Numbered from the stretch's first letter, positions 34,579 to 43,297 are shown. The stretch: 64,000 nt of DNA from JBDWFY01 sp965275915 (GCA_965275915.1 CBDHYI010000004.1:124001-188000), one strand, 5' to 3'. Program-made: numbers and translations. The notes: generated from the letters alone by a model not told the origin.

Positions 34579-35976
34579 TCAGCAGGCGACCGCATTGACG
34601 GCAAGACCTCCGGTCGACGTCTCCTTATATTTGTCACTCATGTCCAGTCCGGTCTGCCGCATTGTCTCGACGCACGTGTCAAGCGGAACGAAATGCTCGC
34701 CTTCGCCCCGCAGCGCGAGCGATGCAGACGTCACCGCTTTGACCGCGCCCAGCGCATTCCTTTCGATACAGGGGACCTGAACCAGCCCGGCAACCGGGTC
34801 GCAAGTCATTCCCAGATGGTGCTCGAGCGCTATTTCAGCAGCATTTTCAATCTGCTCGTTCGTCCCGCCCAGTGCCGCACACAATCCGGCGGCCGCCATT
34901 GCCGAGGCTGACCCGACTTCTCCCTGACACCCCACTTCCGCTCCGGAAATGGATGCATTGTGCTTGATGATCCCGCCAATGGCAGCAGCCGTGAGCAGGA
35001 ATGTCTCCACGCCCTCTTTGTCGGCACCGATACAATGATCGCAATAATATCGGATGACGGCGGGTATAACACCCGCCGCACCATTCGTCGGGGCCGTTAC
35101 AATTCGCCCACCCGCAGCATTTTCCTCGTTCACCGCCATAGCGTAGAGGCTGATCCAATCTACAATCTGGTGAGGCTGAACCGAGTTCAGCCCCTGCCCG
35201 TCCCGCAGCTGCCGATAGATATCCGGCGCCCGACGTCTCACATTCAACCCGCCGGGCAGTATCCCCCCCTCTGACATACCCCGGTTTATGCAGTCGTTCA
35301 TAACCGTCCAGATCCTGGACAATCCGGTTCTAAGCTCTTCGGAGCTCAGATGGATTTCTTCATTGGCGCGCTTCATTTCAGCAATCGTCAGCCCGTTTTG
35401 ATTGCCCATTTCAAGCATCGTGGCTGCGGTGGCAAAGGCATAAGGCACGCCTGTAAGACCGGTTCCCTGATCCTTCTTGGATTGCTCCAGCTCATGATCC
35501 GTCAGAACGAATCCGCCACCGATGGAATAGTAAGTCTGGGAGAGCGCCACCGCGCCGTTTTGATCCAGCGCCGTAAAGATCATACCGTTTGCATGACCGG
35601 GCAGCGGCGGACCATAATCGAACGCCAGATCGTCTTCCGGATCAAAGCGGACGTCGCCGACACCATCGATGTGAATTACCTTCTCCAAGCGGGCCTTTTT
35701 GAGAAGGCGCGGCACCGCATCGGGTGCAATGCGGTCAGGCAACGCACCCATCAATCCCAGAATGACAGCATTATCCGTCGCGTGGCCCTTGCCGGTAAAC
35801 GCCAGCGAACCGTGCAGGGACACCCGAACGCGGTCGACGGCGCCCGCGCCGGGAAACGGAGCATGCAGCGTGGAGAGAGACTCAATAAACCGGCCGGCCG
35901 CAATCATCGGCCCGACAGTGTGGGATGACGACGGACCTATGCCGATTTTAAAAAGTTCAAAGACAGATAAAAACAA
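34579..35976 (-). CDS. sdaA: L-serine ammonia-lyase
   Basis: The 465-residue single-chain enzyme deaminates L-serine to pyruvate and ammonia using a 4Fe-4S cluster. It has LFLSVFELFKIGIGPSSSHTVGPM at the N-terminus, EVGCQGEVGSASAMAAAGL and MTCDPVAGLVQVPCIERNALG, where the cluster cysteines lie. I chose the TTG at 35976: it matches the conserved N-terminus and is preceded by a strong GGGAGAGGG, whereas the open frame up to 36054 adds 26 unconserved residues. A small membrane-protein ORF (36054-36185) lies just upstream on the same strand. Confidence 0.95.
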   Translation of the reverse strand: MFLSVFELFKIGIGPSSSHTVGPMIAAGRFIESLSTLHAPFPGAGAVDRVRVSLHGSLAFTGKGHATDNAVILGLMGALPDRIAPDAVPRLLKKARLEKVIHIDGVGDVRFDPEDDLAFDYGPPLPGHANGMIFTALDQNGAVALSQTYYSIGGGFVLTDHELEQSKKDQGTGLTGVPYAFATAATMLEMGNQNGLTIAEMKRANEEIHLSSEELRTGLSRIWTVMNDCINRGMSEGGILPGGLNVRRRAPDIYRQLRDGQGLNSVQPHQIVDWISLYAMAVNEENAAGGRIVTAPTNGAAGVIPAVIRYYCDHCIGADKEGVETFLLTAAAIGGIIKHNASISGAEVGCQGEVGSASAMAAAGLCAALGGTNEQIENAAEIALEHHLGMTCDPVAGLVQVPCIERNALGAVKAVTSASLALRGEGEHFVPLDTCVETMRQTGLDMSDKYKETSTGGLAVNAVAC

Positions 35977-36053
35977 TCTGACCCTCTCCCAACAACATCC
36001 CAAGCCGCAATCGTCCTCAAGACCGACGACGGCAACCCCCACCCGGACAGCCA

Positions 36054-36185
36054 CTATGCACCAAAAAGCGCAGCCCGCCTATCCAGCCACAGACTGGCCA
36101 GAATAGCCGCACCAATCGCGACACTGAGAAGAAAATTCGCGACATCGGCGCGAACACGGGCCGGCAGCACTTTTGGCCGCTGCAT
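36054..36185 (-). CDS. Predicted 43-residue single-span membrane protein upstream of sdaA
   Basis: This ORF encodes MQRPKVLPARVRADVANFLL followed by a hydrophobic stretch to LASLWL, then a basic DRRAALFGA end. About 20 hydrophobic residues (18-36) form one membrane helix flanked by arginines. GGA lies 5 bases before the ATG. It starts just downstream of a terminator and ends 77 bases before the sdaA start on the same strand. It is too short to identify by family, but the helix and codon use look real. Confidence 0.45.
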   Translation of the reverse strand: MQRPKVLPARVRADVANFLLSVAIGAAILASLWLDRRAALFGA

Positions 36186-36193
36186 TTTCCAAT

Positions 36194-36221
36194 AAAAAAA
36201 CGCGCCGAAAACCGGCGCGTT
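36194..36221 (-). terminator. Rho-independent terminator of the 43-residue gene at 36286
   Basis: CGCGCCG and CGGCGCG arms enclose a 5-base loop, and on the minus strand the stem is followed by a seven-T run. It lies between the two tiny membrane-protein ORFs. Confidence 0.88.
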
Positions 36222-36285
36222 GAAAACTCATTTCAGATCCTGCGAGACAGGCCCTGTTTGAATTTGATGTTCCAGGATGCTGTCT

Positions 36286-36417
36286 CTAGCGTGCTGCGAC
36301 GGCAACCGCGCCGACATCAAACCCGCCGAAAAGATAAACAAAAGCCATGACGCCTCCGAGTGCCAGGACAGTCCAGGTCATGACGCCCCAACAGGACTTC
36401 TGTACGCTTTCTTCCAT
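36286..36417 (-). CDS. Predicted 43-residue membrane protein
   Basis: This ORF encodes MEESVQKSCWGVMTWTVLAL with a hydrophobic stretch (residues 11-33) and a GFDVGAVAVAAR tail, consistent with one or two short membrane passes. AAGGA lies 6 bases before the ATG, a good ribosome-binding site, and a strong terminator lies 65 bases after the stop. These signals support a real monocistronic small gene. I do not recognise a family. The longer open frame extending to 36693 is not needed. Confidence 0.6.
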   Translation of the reverse strand: MEESVQKSCWGVMTWTVLALGGVMAFVYLFGGFDVGAVAVAAR

Positions 36418-36692
36418 GTAGATCCTTGCCTGTGTCGCAGCGGCCAATGAACGACGCCGCTGTCTTTTTCCAGGAGCGCTTTTTAACCAGTTGTAAACCA
36501 TGCCGCAAGTCCCTCCCCATGCATTTGTGGAAAGTCCGATATGCGCAACCCGCAAACAGAGCGAATCGACCCGCCCGGCGGCCTTTCCATGCACCCAGTA
36601 AAACTCATAACACGCTGTGGACAATTTGTGCCCGCCTGATAGTGTTCGGCCAGTTTCAGGCGCGGCACAATACAAGAGACTCAGTCTTACCA

Positions 36693-37403
36693 ATGACTAT
36701 TCTATCTAATACGGACATCGCGGCAATATTATGGTTTGGATTGTCATGGATCGGCTTTGTATTTCTTGTGGATCGCAGTCCTTGGTCAAAATACTCGTTA
36801 ACATGCAAAATGGATGCTCACCGACATCATTGGATGATGACGATGGCGGAGCGCGAAGTCCGGATCATGGACACCGGGATCCTGTCGGGACTGCAGAACG
36901 GAACCGCATTTTTCGCCTCAGCCTCTTTGCTTGCGATGGGGGGATGTTTTGCCCTGCTTGACGGAACCGACCGCATTTTGAGGATTATGACTGATCTCGA
37001 ATTGGGAGTGGTGAGCCGGACCGAGTGGGAACTGAAGGTGGTCGGGCTCACGATCATTTGCGCTTATGCGTTGTTTAAATTCGGCTGGTCCTACCGCCTT
37101 TTCAACTACTGCTCGATTCTCGTCGGCGCCGTGCCGGAGCGCGACGATCCCAACGCCGACGGCGAGGCACGCAGAAGCGCCGCAAGCCGCGCCGCGCGGC
37201 TCAACGTCCTTGCCGGACACCATTTCAACCTGGGGCTTCGTGCGTTTTTCTTCAGCGTCGCCTATATCGGCTGGTTCGGCGGACCTTACGTCCTTATCGC
37301 GTCAACAACACTGGTGACGCTGACACTGATCCGCCGTCAGTTTTTCTCGCGGTCGCTGAAAGCCGTCTCGTCAATGCCACCGGGTGCATCGGCACAGGCC
37401 TGA
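36693..37403 (+). CDS. DUF599 family membrane protein
   Basis: The 236-residue protein begins MTILSNTDIAAILWFGLSWIGFVFLVD and has further hydrophobic segments near residues 66-82, 115-130 and 180-215, with the family landmark HHWMMTMAEREVRIMDTGILSGLQNGTAFFAS. This matches DUF599, bacterial membrane proteins of unknown function. I chose the ATG at 36693, because the longer frame upstream is not membrane-like. The 3' end overlaps the convergent cyclase gene by 67 bases, which is unusual but supported by clear homology on both sides. Confidence 0.88.
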   Translation: MTILSNTDIAAILWFGLSWIGFVFLVDRSPWSKYSLTCKMDAHRHHWMMTMAEREVRIMDTGILSGLQNGTAFFASASLLAMGGCFALLDGTDRILRIMTDLELGVVSRTEWELKVVGLTIICAYALFKFGWSYRLFNYCSILVGAVPERDDPNADGEARRSAASRAARLNVLAGHHFNLGLRAFFFSVAYIGWFGGPYVLIASTTLVTLTLIRRQFFSRSLKAVSSMPPGASAQA

Positions 37404-38575
37404 GGGACTGTGAAAACGGGGACCGCTTTTTCGAATCCCCTGAGTTCATAGGTTCCGATCGGGGCATGTTGCCAATCGAGCAGATTTGCGACCGTCTCGG
37501 ACACGACAATCGAGGCCCGTTCACGCTTGCCGACATCCGCCAGCCGGCTCGCCAGATTGACAGTGGGCCCTACAACGGTGAAATCCAACCGCGTTTCGCT
37601 GCCGACATTGCCGAAAAACAGCTTTCCGGCATGCAATGCGATCCCGCATCTGAGCGGCGGCATTCCGTCCGGTGCACATGAATTGATGTCCTGAACGGCC
37701 TTCATCGCCCGGATCGACGATGCCAGTGCGCAATGCGCGGCCTTCCGGGCCTCGTCCTGGGTTTCAAACGGAAAGACTGTCAGCACCTCGTCACCAATGA
37801 ATTTCAAAACCTCGCCGCCACAGGTCTCAACCGATTTTGCCATAGCATCGAAATAAGTATTCAAAAGGCAAAGCAACTGATCACCCGGGAGGGTGTTGGA
37901 CAGGTGTGTAAACCCACGGATATCGGCAAATCCGACGAGAGCCGAAACCTCCTCACCATCGCCCCGCCGGATCGAGCCCTCCAGCACGCGTTTGCCCGCC
38001 CGCTTGCCGACATAGGTTTCAAGAACCGTCTGCGCCGTCCTCCTGAGCGTGTGCATCTCCAGGAGCAACGCCAAAGGCTTGATCGCCGTTTCAAACATCA
38101 GCACCTCGCGATCGGAAAAACCGCTGTCGTCGCGGGTGGCAAACGTTATGCCTTTCAGGGACCCGTCCGAAAATGGCATCGGCAATGCGACATAATCATG
38201 CATTCCGGCCGCGCGCAGGTCGTCCGATACACCGTATTCGCCGTCAATCGGATACGGACTGACACGAAAACGGACCATTCGCCCCTCCGAAAACACGGTT
38301 TTGAGCGGACTGTTCTGATAGGATTTGTCGACTTCGGGCGTGACGGGAAATTGCCGCATCTCGACCGGCTGCCCATCCTGCCACAAAACGCTCTCCGCCC
38401 GCACATTAGGATGCAGAAGAGGGATGGCCGTGGTGACTCTATCGACTTTCAGCCCGACCCCCCGCAACCTTTTTGCAAATTCATCGATAAGCTGTAGGGT
38501 ATCGGGGATTCGGCTGGCCGGGCCATGGAGCCACTCCATCAGTTCCGCGATCAACAAACTTGCCTGTATTGTCAT
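37337..38575 (-). CDS. Adenylate/guanylate cyclase domain protein
   Basis: The 412-residue protein has a class III nucleotide cyclase domain (about 200-390) with ALVGFADIRGFTHLSN (metal-binding Asp), KFIGDEVLTVF (GDE metal site) and VVGPTVNLASRLADVGKRE (Asn and Arg). The N-terminal 190 residues look like a GAF-type sensory domain, with a helical linker LLLEMHTLRRTAQTVLETYVG. It lacks membrane helices and is probably cytoplasmic. It should make cAMP (or cGMP) in response to an unknown signal. A second class III cyclase lies at 44187. Its 3' end overlaps the DUF599 gene. Confidence 0.9.
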   Translation of the reverse strand: MTIQASLLIAELMEWLHGPASRIPDTLQLIDEFAKRLRGVGLKVDRVTTAIPLLHPNVRAESVLWQDGQPVEMRQFPVTPEVDKSYQNSPLKTVFSEGRMVRFRVSPYPIDGEYGVSDDLRAAGMHDYVALPMPFSDGSLKGITFATRDDSGFSDREVLMFETAIKPLALLLEMHTLRRTAQTVLETYVGKRAGKRVLEGSIRRGDGEEVSALVGFADIRGFTHLSNTLPGDQLLCLLNTYFDAMAKSVETCGGEVLKFIGDEVLTVFPFETQDEARKAAHCALASSIRAMKAVQDINSCAPDGMPPLRCGIALHAGKLFFGNVGSETRLDFTVVGPTVNLASRLADVGKRERASIVVSETVANLLDWQHAPIGTYELRGFEKAVPVFTVPQACADAPGGIDETAFSDREKN

Positions 38576-38762
38576 GGGAAAAGGCCCCTCACGTCTTCAT
38601 TCCAGAGTTCTTATTTAGGTAGGCGCCGAGCGCAAATAAAGGCATTATTCCGCTTCGTTTCATGTTTCAAACCGGCAATCTGACGTCAATGTTCATCGTC
38701 CGAAGAGTGCATGTTGTGGATGCAAACAGAAGGAATCCGCATCCGGCAGGCAGCGTCGGCCC

Positions 38763-39677
38763 ATGATTCGCAAACCGACATTGCTGGATATTGCGATACT
38801 GATTTTCTTAGCGGCTGTGTGGGGGTCGGCATTTCTGGGGACGAAGGTCGCCGTCGCGGAGGTCAACCCCATCGCCGTGGTCTTTCTTCGCGTCGTGATC
38901 GGCTTTGCCGTTCTTCTGCCGTGGTGCCTGTGGCGCGGCTGGCTTTGGCCAAACGGCACGCGGCAATGGCTGTTGATTTTGATCATCACCGCGCTCAACG
39001 TCGTCGCACCCTATTTTCTGATTTCCTGGGCTCAACAAACAATCGACGCCGGCGTCACGGCATTGTTGATGGGGGCAAGTCCGCTTCTTTCCATGATTGC
39101 CGCGCACATCACCACCCACGACGAAAAACTGACTGCGACAAAACTCGTTGGTGTGGCATTCGGATTTGCCGGCGTTTCGATTGTCGTCGGTCCTGCCGCT
39201 TTCAATGAGCTGGGACAGGATCTCCTGGCACAGGGCACCGCACTCGCCGGTAATTTCTGTTATGTGGTTTCCGGCCTTCTCATCCGAAAGGTTGAGGGGA
39301 TTCAACCCACCCGCCTGTCGGCCCTCGTCCTTGGTCTGGCAACTGTGGGACTGTTACCGCTCATCTTTGTCGTCGGCTTGCCTGATCCGTCCGCCCTTTC
39401 ATCAGAAGCCATCTGGGCGCTGATTTATCTCGGAGTCGTCGCTACCGGGCTCGGTTACCTGCTTCGATATCACATGATACGCACCGTCGGCTTCAGCTAT
39501 TTCGCACTGGGCATCAATCTCATCCCGGTTTTCGGGGTCCTTCTGAGCGCGCTCATACTGGGAGAAAAGGTCACACTGTCGATCGGTCTGTCGCTGACCT
39601 TCATCGTAACGGGCCTGTTTATTGCCCGTATGCGCCGGCGCGGATCCGACAAGGTATTGACCGATACGATATCTTGA
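38763..39677 (+). CDS. DMT family (EamA) transporter
   Basis: The 304-residue protein has ten predicted hydrophobic segments in two EamA repeats; FLAAVWGSAFLGTKVAV and FLRVVIGFAVLLPW mark the first, and ALIYLGVVATGLGYLLRYHMIRTVG the second. Members export amino acids, nucleosides or other metabolites. The EamA gene sits just upstream of the thiamin operon but is separated from it by a 38-nt perfect palindrome and a TPP riboswitch, so the two are probably independently regulated. The start at 38763 has no strong ribosome-binding site. Confidence 0.9.
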   Translation: MIRKPTLLDIAILIFLAAVWGSAFLGTKVAVAEVNPIAVVFLRVVIGFAVLLPWCLWRGWLWPNGTRQWLLILIITALNVVAPYFLISWAQQTIDAGVTALLMGASPLLSMIAAHITTHDEKLTATKLVGVAFGFAGVSIVVGPAAFNELGQDLLAQGTALAGNFCYVVSGLLIRKVEGIQPTRLSALVLGLATVGLLPLIFVVGLPDPSALSSEAIWALIYLGVVATGLGYLLRYHMIRTVGFSYFALGINLIPVFGVLLSALILGEKVTLSIGLSLTFIVTGLFIARMRRRGSDKVLTDTIS

Positions 39678-39685
39678 TGCACATA

Positions 39686-39723
39686 GCTAGGCGGAGGCCG
39701 CGTATACGCGGCCTCCGCCTAGC
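39686..39723. repeat. 38-nt perfect palindrome, probable terminator of the EamA gene
   Basis: Bases 39686-39723 are an uninterrupted palindrome: CTAGGCGGAGGCCGCGTA (39687-39704) is followed directly by its reverse complement, and one further G/C pair outside. There is no T tract, but the position after the EamA stop and before the riboswitch fits a terminator or insulating hairpin. Confidence 0.7.
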
Positions 39724-39724
39724 G

Positions 39725-39809
39725 AGTGAAGCGGGGTGCCGGAACGTTTGAACCGGCTGAGAATAACCCGTTGAACCTGATCTGGATCATGCCAGCGAAG
39801 GGACTTCAC
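39725..39809 (+). promoter_or_regulatory. TPP riboswitch (THI element) of the thi operon
   Basis: The conserved THI-element core is present: GGGGTGCC, CCGGCTGAGA, ACCCGTTGAACCTGATCTGGA and CAGCGAAGGGA in the right order, with a closing stem GTGAAG (39725-39730) against CTTCAC (39804-39809). It controls thiO-thiS-thiG-thiE; when thiamin pyrophosphate binds, expression should fall. About 150 bases of leader follow before the thiO start, including an ACGG-TACG-CCGT hairpin right before the start codon that could hide the ribosome-binding site. Confidence 0.95.
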
Positions 39810-39958
39810 GTACCGGTTTTCCCGACAGCGGTGCGCCATTCCTTCGCCTTGAACGGGCGAACTATGCGAACGATAACACCAAGAAAACAAGCGAGAGCCG
39901 ACCGGCTATGGCCCGGTTTCTCATGCCGACTGCCCTCGCCGGCCTACGGTACGCCGTC

Positions 39959-40948
39959 ATGATTACCGTTTTGGGCGCCGGCGTCTCCGGTCTGGTTTTT
40001 GCGGCTATGGCGCATCGGACCGGCCTTGAAGTCCAGGTGTTTGAGCGCGGGCCGAAGACTTTGACCGCTGCCTGCGCGTGGCGCGCAGGAGGCATGCTTG
40101 CCCCCTGGTGTGAAGCGGAAATCGCCGAACCGGTTATCGGACGTCTTGGACGGAGAGCGCTGGAAATCTGGCCGGACTACACCGACACGATGGTGCTTAA
40201 CGGATCCATTGTCCTTGCGCCGCCAAACGATTTCGTCAGTCTGACCCGGTTTTCTCAACGCACCCAGAACTGGTCTCGTCTGGATCAGCAACAATTGCAA
40301 TCGCTCGAGCCGACTCTCGCCGACCGGTTTTCGTCCGGACTTTTTTATGCCGGAGAAGGGCATCTCGAACCCAGGCAGGCCCTGACCGGACTTGTCAGCA
40401 GGCTGCGGCAGGACGGTGTTTCGATCACGTTTGATGCCGAAGAACACCTGTCCGCGAACCATTCTTCCGGCTGGACTGTTGACTGCCGGGGACTGGCAGC
40501 GCGTGATGTGCTGACCGGCCTTCGTGGCGTCAAAGGCGAGATGATGCTGCTCAGGTCGGCTGACATCGCCCTCAATCGGCCGGTGCGCCTCATCCATCAC
40601 CGGCATCCCGTTTATGTCGTTCCCCGCCGGGGCGGCGTTTTCATGGTCGGAGCCACCACACTTGAGAGCGACGACGAAACAGGGGTCAGCGTGCGCTCGG
40701 CGGGCGAATTGCTGACGCAGGTCTACACGCTGCATCCTGCGTTTGGAGAAGCGGAAATCCTGGAATTCAATGCCGGGCTGCGCCCCGCTTTCCCGGACAA
40801 TTGTCCAAGGATCACCGTCACCGGCAACAGGCTCTACATTAACGGGCTCTATCGTCATGGTATAATGCTGGCCCCCGCAATGGCGGAACTCGCGCTAAAC
40901 TATATCCGGTCAGGGGAGACGGATGCGGAGGTTTTTGATGTTAATTGA
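39959..40948 (+). CDS. thiO: Glycine oxidase ThiO
   Basis: The 329-residue flavoprotein starts MITVLGAGVSGLVFAAMAHRTG, a Rossmann FAD-binding fold, and contains GGMLAPWCEAE, RGGVFMVGATTLESDDETG and GLYRHGIMLAPAMAELAL, which are DAO-family landmarks. ThiO oxidises glycine to iminoglycine, needed for the thiazole half of thiamin. The frame runs upstream to 39908, but the ATG at 39959 begins the FAD strand. No thiC lies between the riboswitch and thiO, unlike many rhizobial operons. ThiS overlaps its last codons. Confidence 0.9.
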   Translation: MITVLGAGVSGLVFAAMAHRTGLEVQVFERGPKTLTAACAWRAGGMLAPWCEAEIAEPVIGRLGRRALEIWPDYTDTMVLNGSIVLAPPNDFVSLTRFSQRTQNWSRLDQQQLQSLEPTLADRFSSGLFYAGEGHLEPRQALTGLVSRLRQDGVSITFDAEEHLSANHSSGWTVDCRGLAARDVLTGLRGVKGEMMLLRSADIALNRPVRLIHHRHPVYVVPRRGGVFMVGATTLESDDETGVSVRSAGELLTQVYTLHPAFGEAEILEFNAGLRPAFPDNCPRITVTGNRLYINGLYRHGIMLAPAMAELALNYIRSGETDAEVFDVN

Positions 40949-41135
40949 AATGAACGGCTCGCAGCTCAAAACCCGCGCCACCAACCTTAAAAGCCTTTGC
41001 GACGAGCTTGAATTCGACCCTCTGATCGTTGCAACCGCGCTTAATGGTGACTTCGTTCCGCGTGAAGAGCGCGGATTTACGGGCCTTTCTGAAGGTGACC
41101 GGGTCGAAATATTCGCACCAATGCAGGGGGGCTGA
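40938..41135 (+). CDS. thiS: Sulfur carrier protein ThiS
   Basis: The 65-residue ubiquitin-like protein begins MLIEMNGSQLKTRATNLKSLCDEL and ends in the essential GG. It carries thiocarboxylate sulfur for the thiazole. GGAGG sits 6 bases before the ATG at 40938, inside the thiO end, so I prefer this to the ATG at 40923. ThiG follows after 3 bases. The adenylating enzyme ThiF is not in the operon. Confidence 0.92.
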   Translation: MLIEMNGSQLKTRATNLKSLCDELEFDPLIVATALNGDFVPREERGFTGLSEGDRVEIFAPMQGG

Positions 41136-41138
41136 CGG

Positions 41139-41918
41139 ATGCTGGAGCTTTACGGGAAGAAACTCAACAGCCGCCTGATGCTGGGATCGGCGCAATATCC
41201 CTCGCCGGACCATGTTGCGCAGGCCGTTGAGCGATCCGGTGCTGAAATTGTTACCGTCTCTTTGAGACGGGAGTCGGCGGCAACGAAAGCAGGGCATGCG
41301 TTCTGGTCTCTGATCCGGGATCTCAATGTCAATATTCTGCCCAACACCGCCGGCTGCCAGACTGCAAAAGATGCGGTAAACACAGCCAAAATGGCGCGCG
41401 AGGTTTTCAACACGAACTGGATCAAGCTGGAGGTGATCGGCGATGACGCCACGCTGCAACCGGATCCGTTTGGCCTCGTTGAGGCTGCCGGCATACTGTC
41501 CGCGGACGGCTTTGAGGTTTTTCCCTATATGACCGAAGATCTTGTCCTTGCAGACCGGCTTCTTCAGGCGGGTTGTAAAGTTCTCATGCCGTGGGGCGCG
41601 CCCATAGGCACCGGACGCGGTCTGAATAACACCTACGGCCTGACCCTGTTGCGAAGGCACTTTTCCGATGTCCCGCTGGTGATCGACGCCGGCATCGGCG
41701 CCCCGTCCCACGCTGCGGAGGCAATGGAACTGGGCTATGACGCCGTTCTGATCAACACAGCGGTCGCCAAAGCCGCAGACCCGGCTGTCATGGCAGACGC
41801 CTTCGGCAAGGCGGTCGAGGCCGGACGGCTGGGATTTGAAGCCGGACTGATGCCCACGCAGGAGACGGCCCAGCCGTCAACGCCGGTCTTCGGCACTCCC
41901 TTTTCACCATTTGGCTGA
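41139..41918 (+). CDS. thiG: Thiazole synthase ThiG
   Basis: The 259-residue TIM-barrel enzyme joins deoxyxylulose phosphate, ThiS sulfur and iminoglycine into the thiazole. It contains LNSRLMLGSAQYPSPD, ILPNTAGC, the Schiff-base lysine Lys96 in NWIKLEVIGD, and PLVIDAGIGAPSHAAEAMELG for phosphate binding. Length and motifs are typical. It starts 3 bases after thiS and precedes thiE by 35 bases, so translation is coupled upstream. Confidence 0.97.
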   Translation: MLELYGKKLNSRLMLGSAQYPSPDHVAQAVERSGAEIVTVSLRRESAATKAGHAFWSLIRDLNVNILPNTAGCQTAKDAVNTAKMAREVFNTNWIKLEVIGDDATLQPDPFGLVEAAGILSADGFEVFPYMTEDLVLADRLLQAGCKVLMPWGAPIGTGRGLNNTYGLTLLRRHFSDVPLVIDAGIGAPSHAAEAMELGYDAVLINTAVAKAADPAVMADAFGKAVEAGRLGFEAGLMPTQETAQPSTPVFGTPFSPFG

Positions 41919-41953
41919 CCGCCCGCACTCTCCTGTGACAGAAAGTCTCTCCC

Positions 41954-42553
41954 ATGCTCGATCGCTTCTACCAGATTGTCGACGGGGCCCATTGGCTGGA
42001 ACGGTTCCTGCCGCTTGGCCTGAAACTGGTCCAGCTCCGTATCAAGGACATGCCCGATGACGCCTTGAGGGCGGAAATATCGCATTCGCTCGATCTTTGC
42101 AGAGACGCCGGTGCGACACTGATTGTCAATGATTTCTGGGAACAGGCAATCGACCTGGGCGCGGACTATATCCATCTGGGACAGGAAGACCTTGCCGAGG
42201 CCGATCTGCCCGCCATTCGCCGCGCCGGTATCAGGGTCGGTATTTCAACACACAGCGATGAAGAACTGGAAACAGCCCTGTCGGCATCGCCGGATTACGT
42301 GGCCCTTGGCCCCATCTATCCGACAATTCTCAAAAAAATGGTCTGGGCGCCCCAGGGACTGGAAAAGATCGGGATCTGGAAGCAGCGCATACCCTGCCCG
42401 CTGATCGCCATCGGAGGCATAACGCTGGAGCGGGCGCCCGGTGTTTATGCAGCCGGGGCGGATACGATCTGTGTGGTGACGGATGTTCTAAGACACAGCG
42501 ACCCGGAACAACGTTTGAGCGACTGGCTGGCTGTCAGAACCCCGGCCGCATAG
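41954..42553 (+). CDS. thiE: Thiamine-phosphate synthase ThiE
   Basis: The 199-residue TIM-barrel protein joins the hydroxymethylpyrimidine and thiazole halves into thiamin phosphate. Landmarks include LVQLRIKDM (pyrophosphate and substrate site), LIVNDFWEQAIDLGADYIHLGQEDL, VGISTHS, YVALGPIYPT and LIAIGGITLERAPGVYAAGAD. It is shorter than E. coli ThiE, in line with rhizobial members. It ends the operon; a 375-base gap follows. Genes for the pyrimidine branch (thiC, thiD) are not in the window. Confidence 0.94.
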   Translation: MLDRFYQIVDGAHWLERFLPLGLKLVQLRIKDMPDDALRAEISHSLDLCRDAGATLIVNDFWEQAIDLGADYIHLGQEDLAEADLPAIRRAGIRVGISTHSDEELETALSASPDYVALGPIYPTILKKMVWAPQGLEKIGIWKQRIPCPLIAIGGITLERAPGVYAAGADTICVVTDVLRHSDPEQRLSDWLAVRTPAA

Positions 42554-42928
42554 CCCGCAAAACGCCAACCGCTTGCGAAAAATCGTATTTTTGCGTTTCT
42601 TTTGCCACCTCAGATTTATGCTCGGTAACGCAACTGTGATCGCAAAGAGGCAGCTGTCGGAATGCCATTGAGGGAGGTATCAATCGGCAGGCGAAGAGGT
42701 GCCCTCACCCATCATAATTGTGATTTATCTCTTAATTTCAATTAATTAGATCATTCGGCTTTGAGAAAGCTCACAAAAATCCCGGGCACGCGGTGCATAG
42801 AATCCGATTTGTCAATTGCGAAATTTAACCAAGAGCACTCCAAAGCAGTGAACACGGTCACAGCACTCACATACGGAGAATGCTTCTATTGACTTAAAAG
42901 AAGTTGTGCTGATCGTGAGGGGTGGATC
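42554..42928. other. Intergenic region between thiE and the globin-like gene
   Basis: This 375-base region has no gene I recognise. A weak hairpin (GCGAAAAAT/ATTTTTGCG, near 42576-42594) followed by TTTCTTTTG may be a terminator for the thi operon. The stretch 42715-42760 is very AT-rich. The last 40 bases contain GAGGGGTGG just before the ATG of the next gene. Confidence 0.4.
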
Positions 42929-43297
42929 ATGACACTCTATCTGAGACTGGGAGGACGCCCGACGTTAGAGTCGGCGGTTCTCATTGCCCTGGATCTTTGT
43001 CAGGACGATCCATTGCTCTCAATTCTCATGAAAAACTGCTCTCGCGATGATTTGGAAGAAAACGTCCGCGAATATCTGTGTTTCTTCTATGGCGGCGCCC
43101 CGAACTTCTACGGTCCGAGCATTCGCAGAGTCAACGAGCAGGTCTATCTGACTGACGAGCATTTTGATCGCTTTATCAACTATCTGGCGGATGCATTTCG
43201 GTTCATCGGCACGCCGTCAAACCTTACCAAAGAAGCGATTAACGCACTGGACCGGATGCGGGACTATATGTTGTTCCGTTTGCCCGAAGATGCCTGA
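42929..43297 (+). CDS. Truncated-globin homologue lacking the proximal histidine
   Basis: The 122-residue protein fits the 2-on-2 truncated-globin fold: LYLRLGGRPTLES (start), a middle FFYGGAPNFYG, then IRRVNEQVYLTDEHFDRFINYLADAF and a C-terminal helix. In the pattern around helix F, known members have VHQ or AHAH at the proximal heme ligand; here the sequence reads VNEQ, so the ligand histidine is replaced by Asn. The distal B10 Tyr is not evident either. The protein may not bind heme in the usual way. It is monocistronic; a strong bidirectional terminator follows. Confidence 0.7.
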   Translation: MTLYLRLGGRPTLESAVLIALDLCQDDPLLSILMKNCSRDDLEENVREYLCFFYGGAPNFYGPSIRRVNEQVYLTDEHFDRFINYLADAFRFIGTPSNLTKEAINALDRMRDYMLFRLPEDA

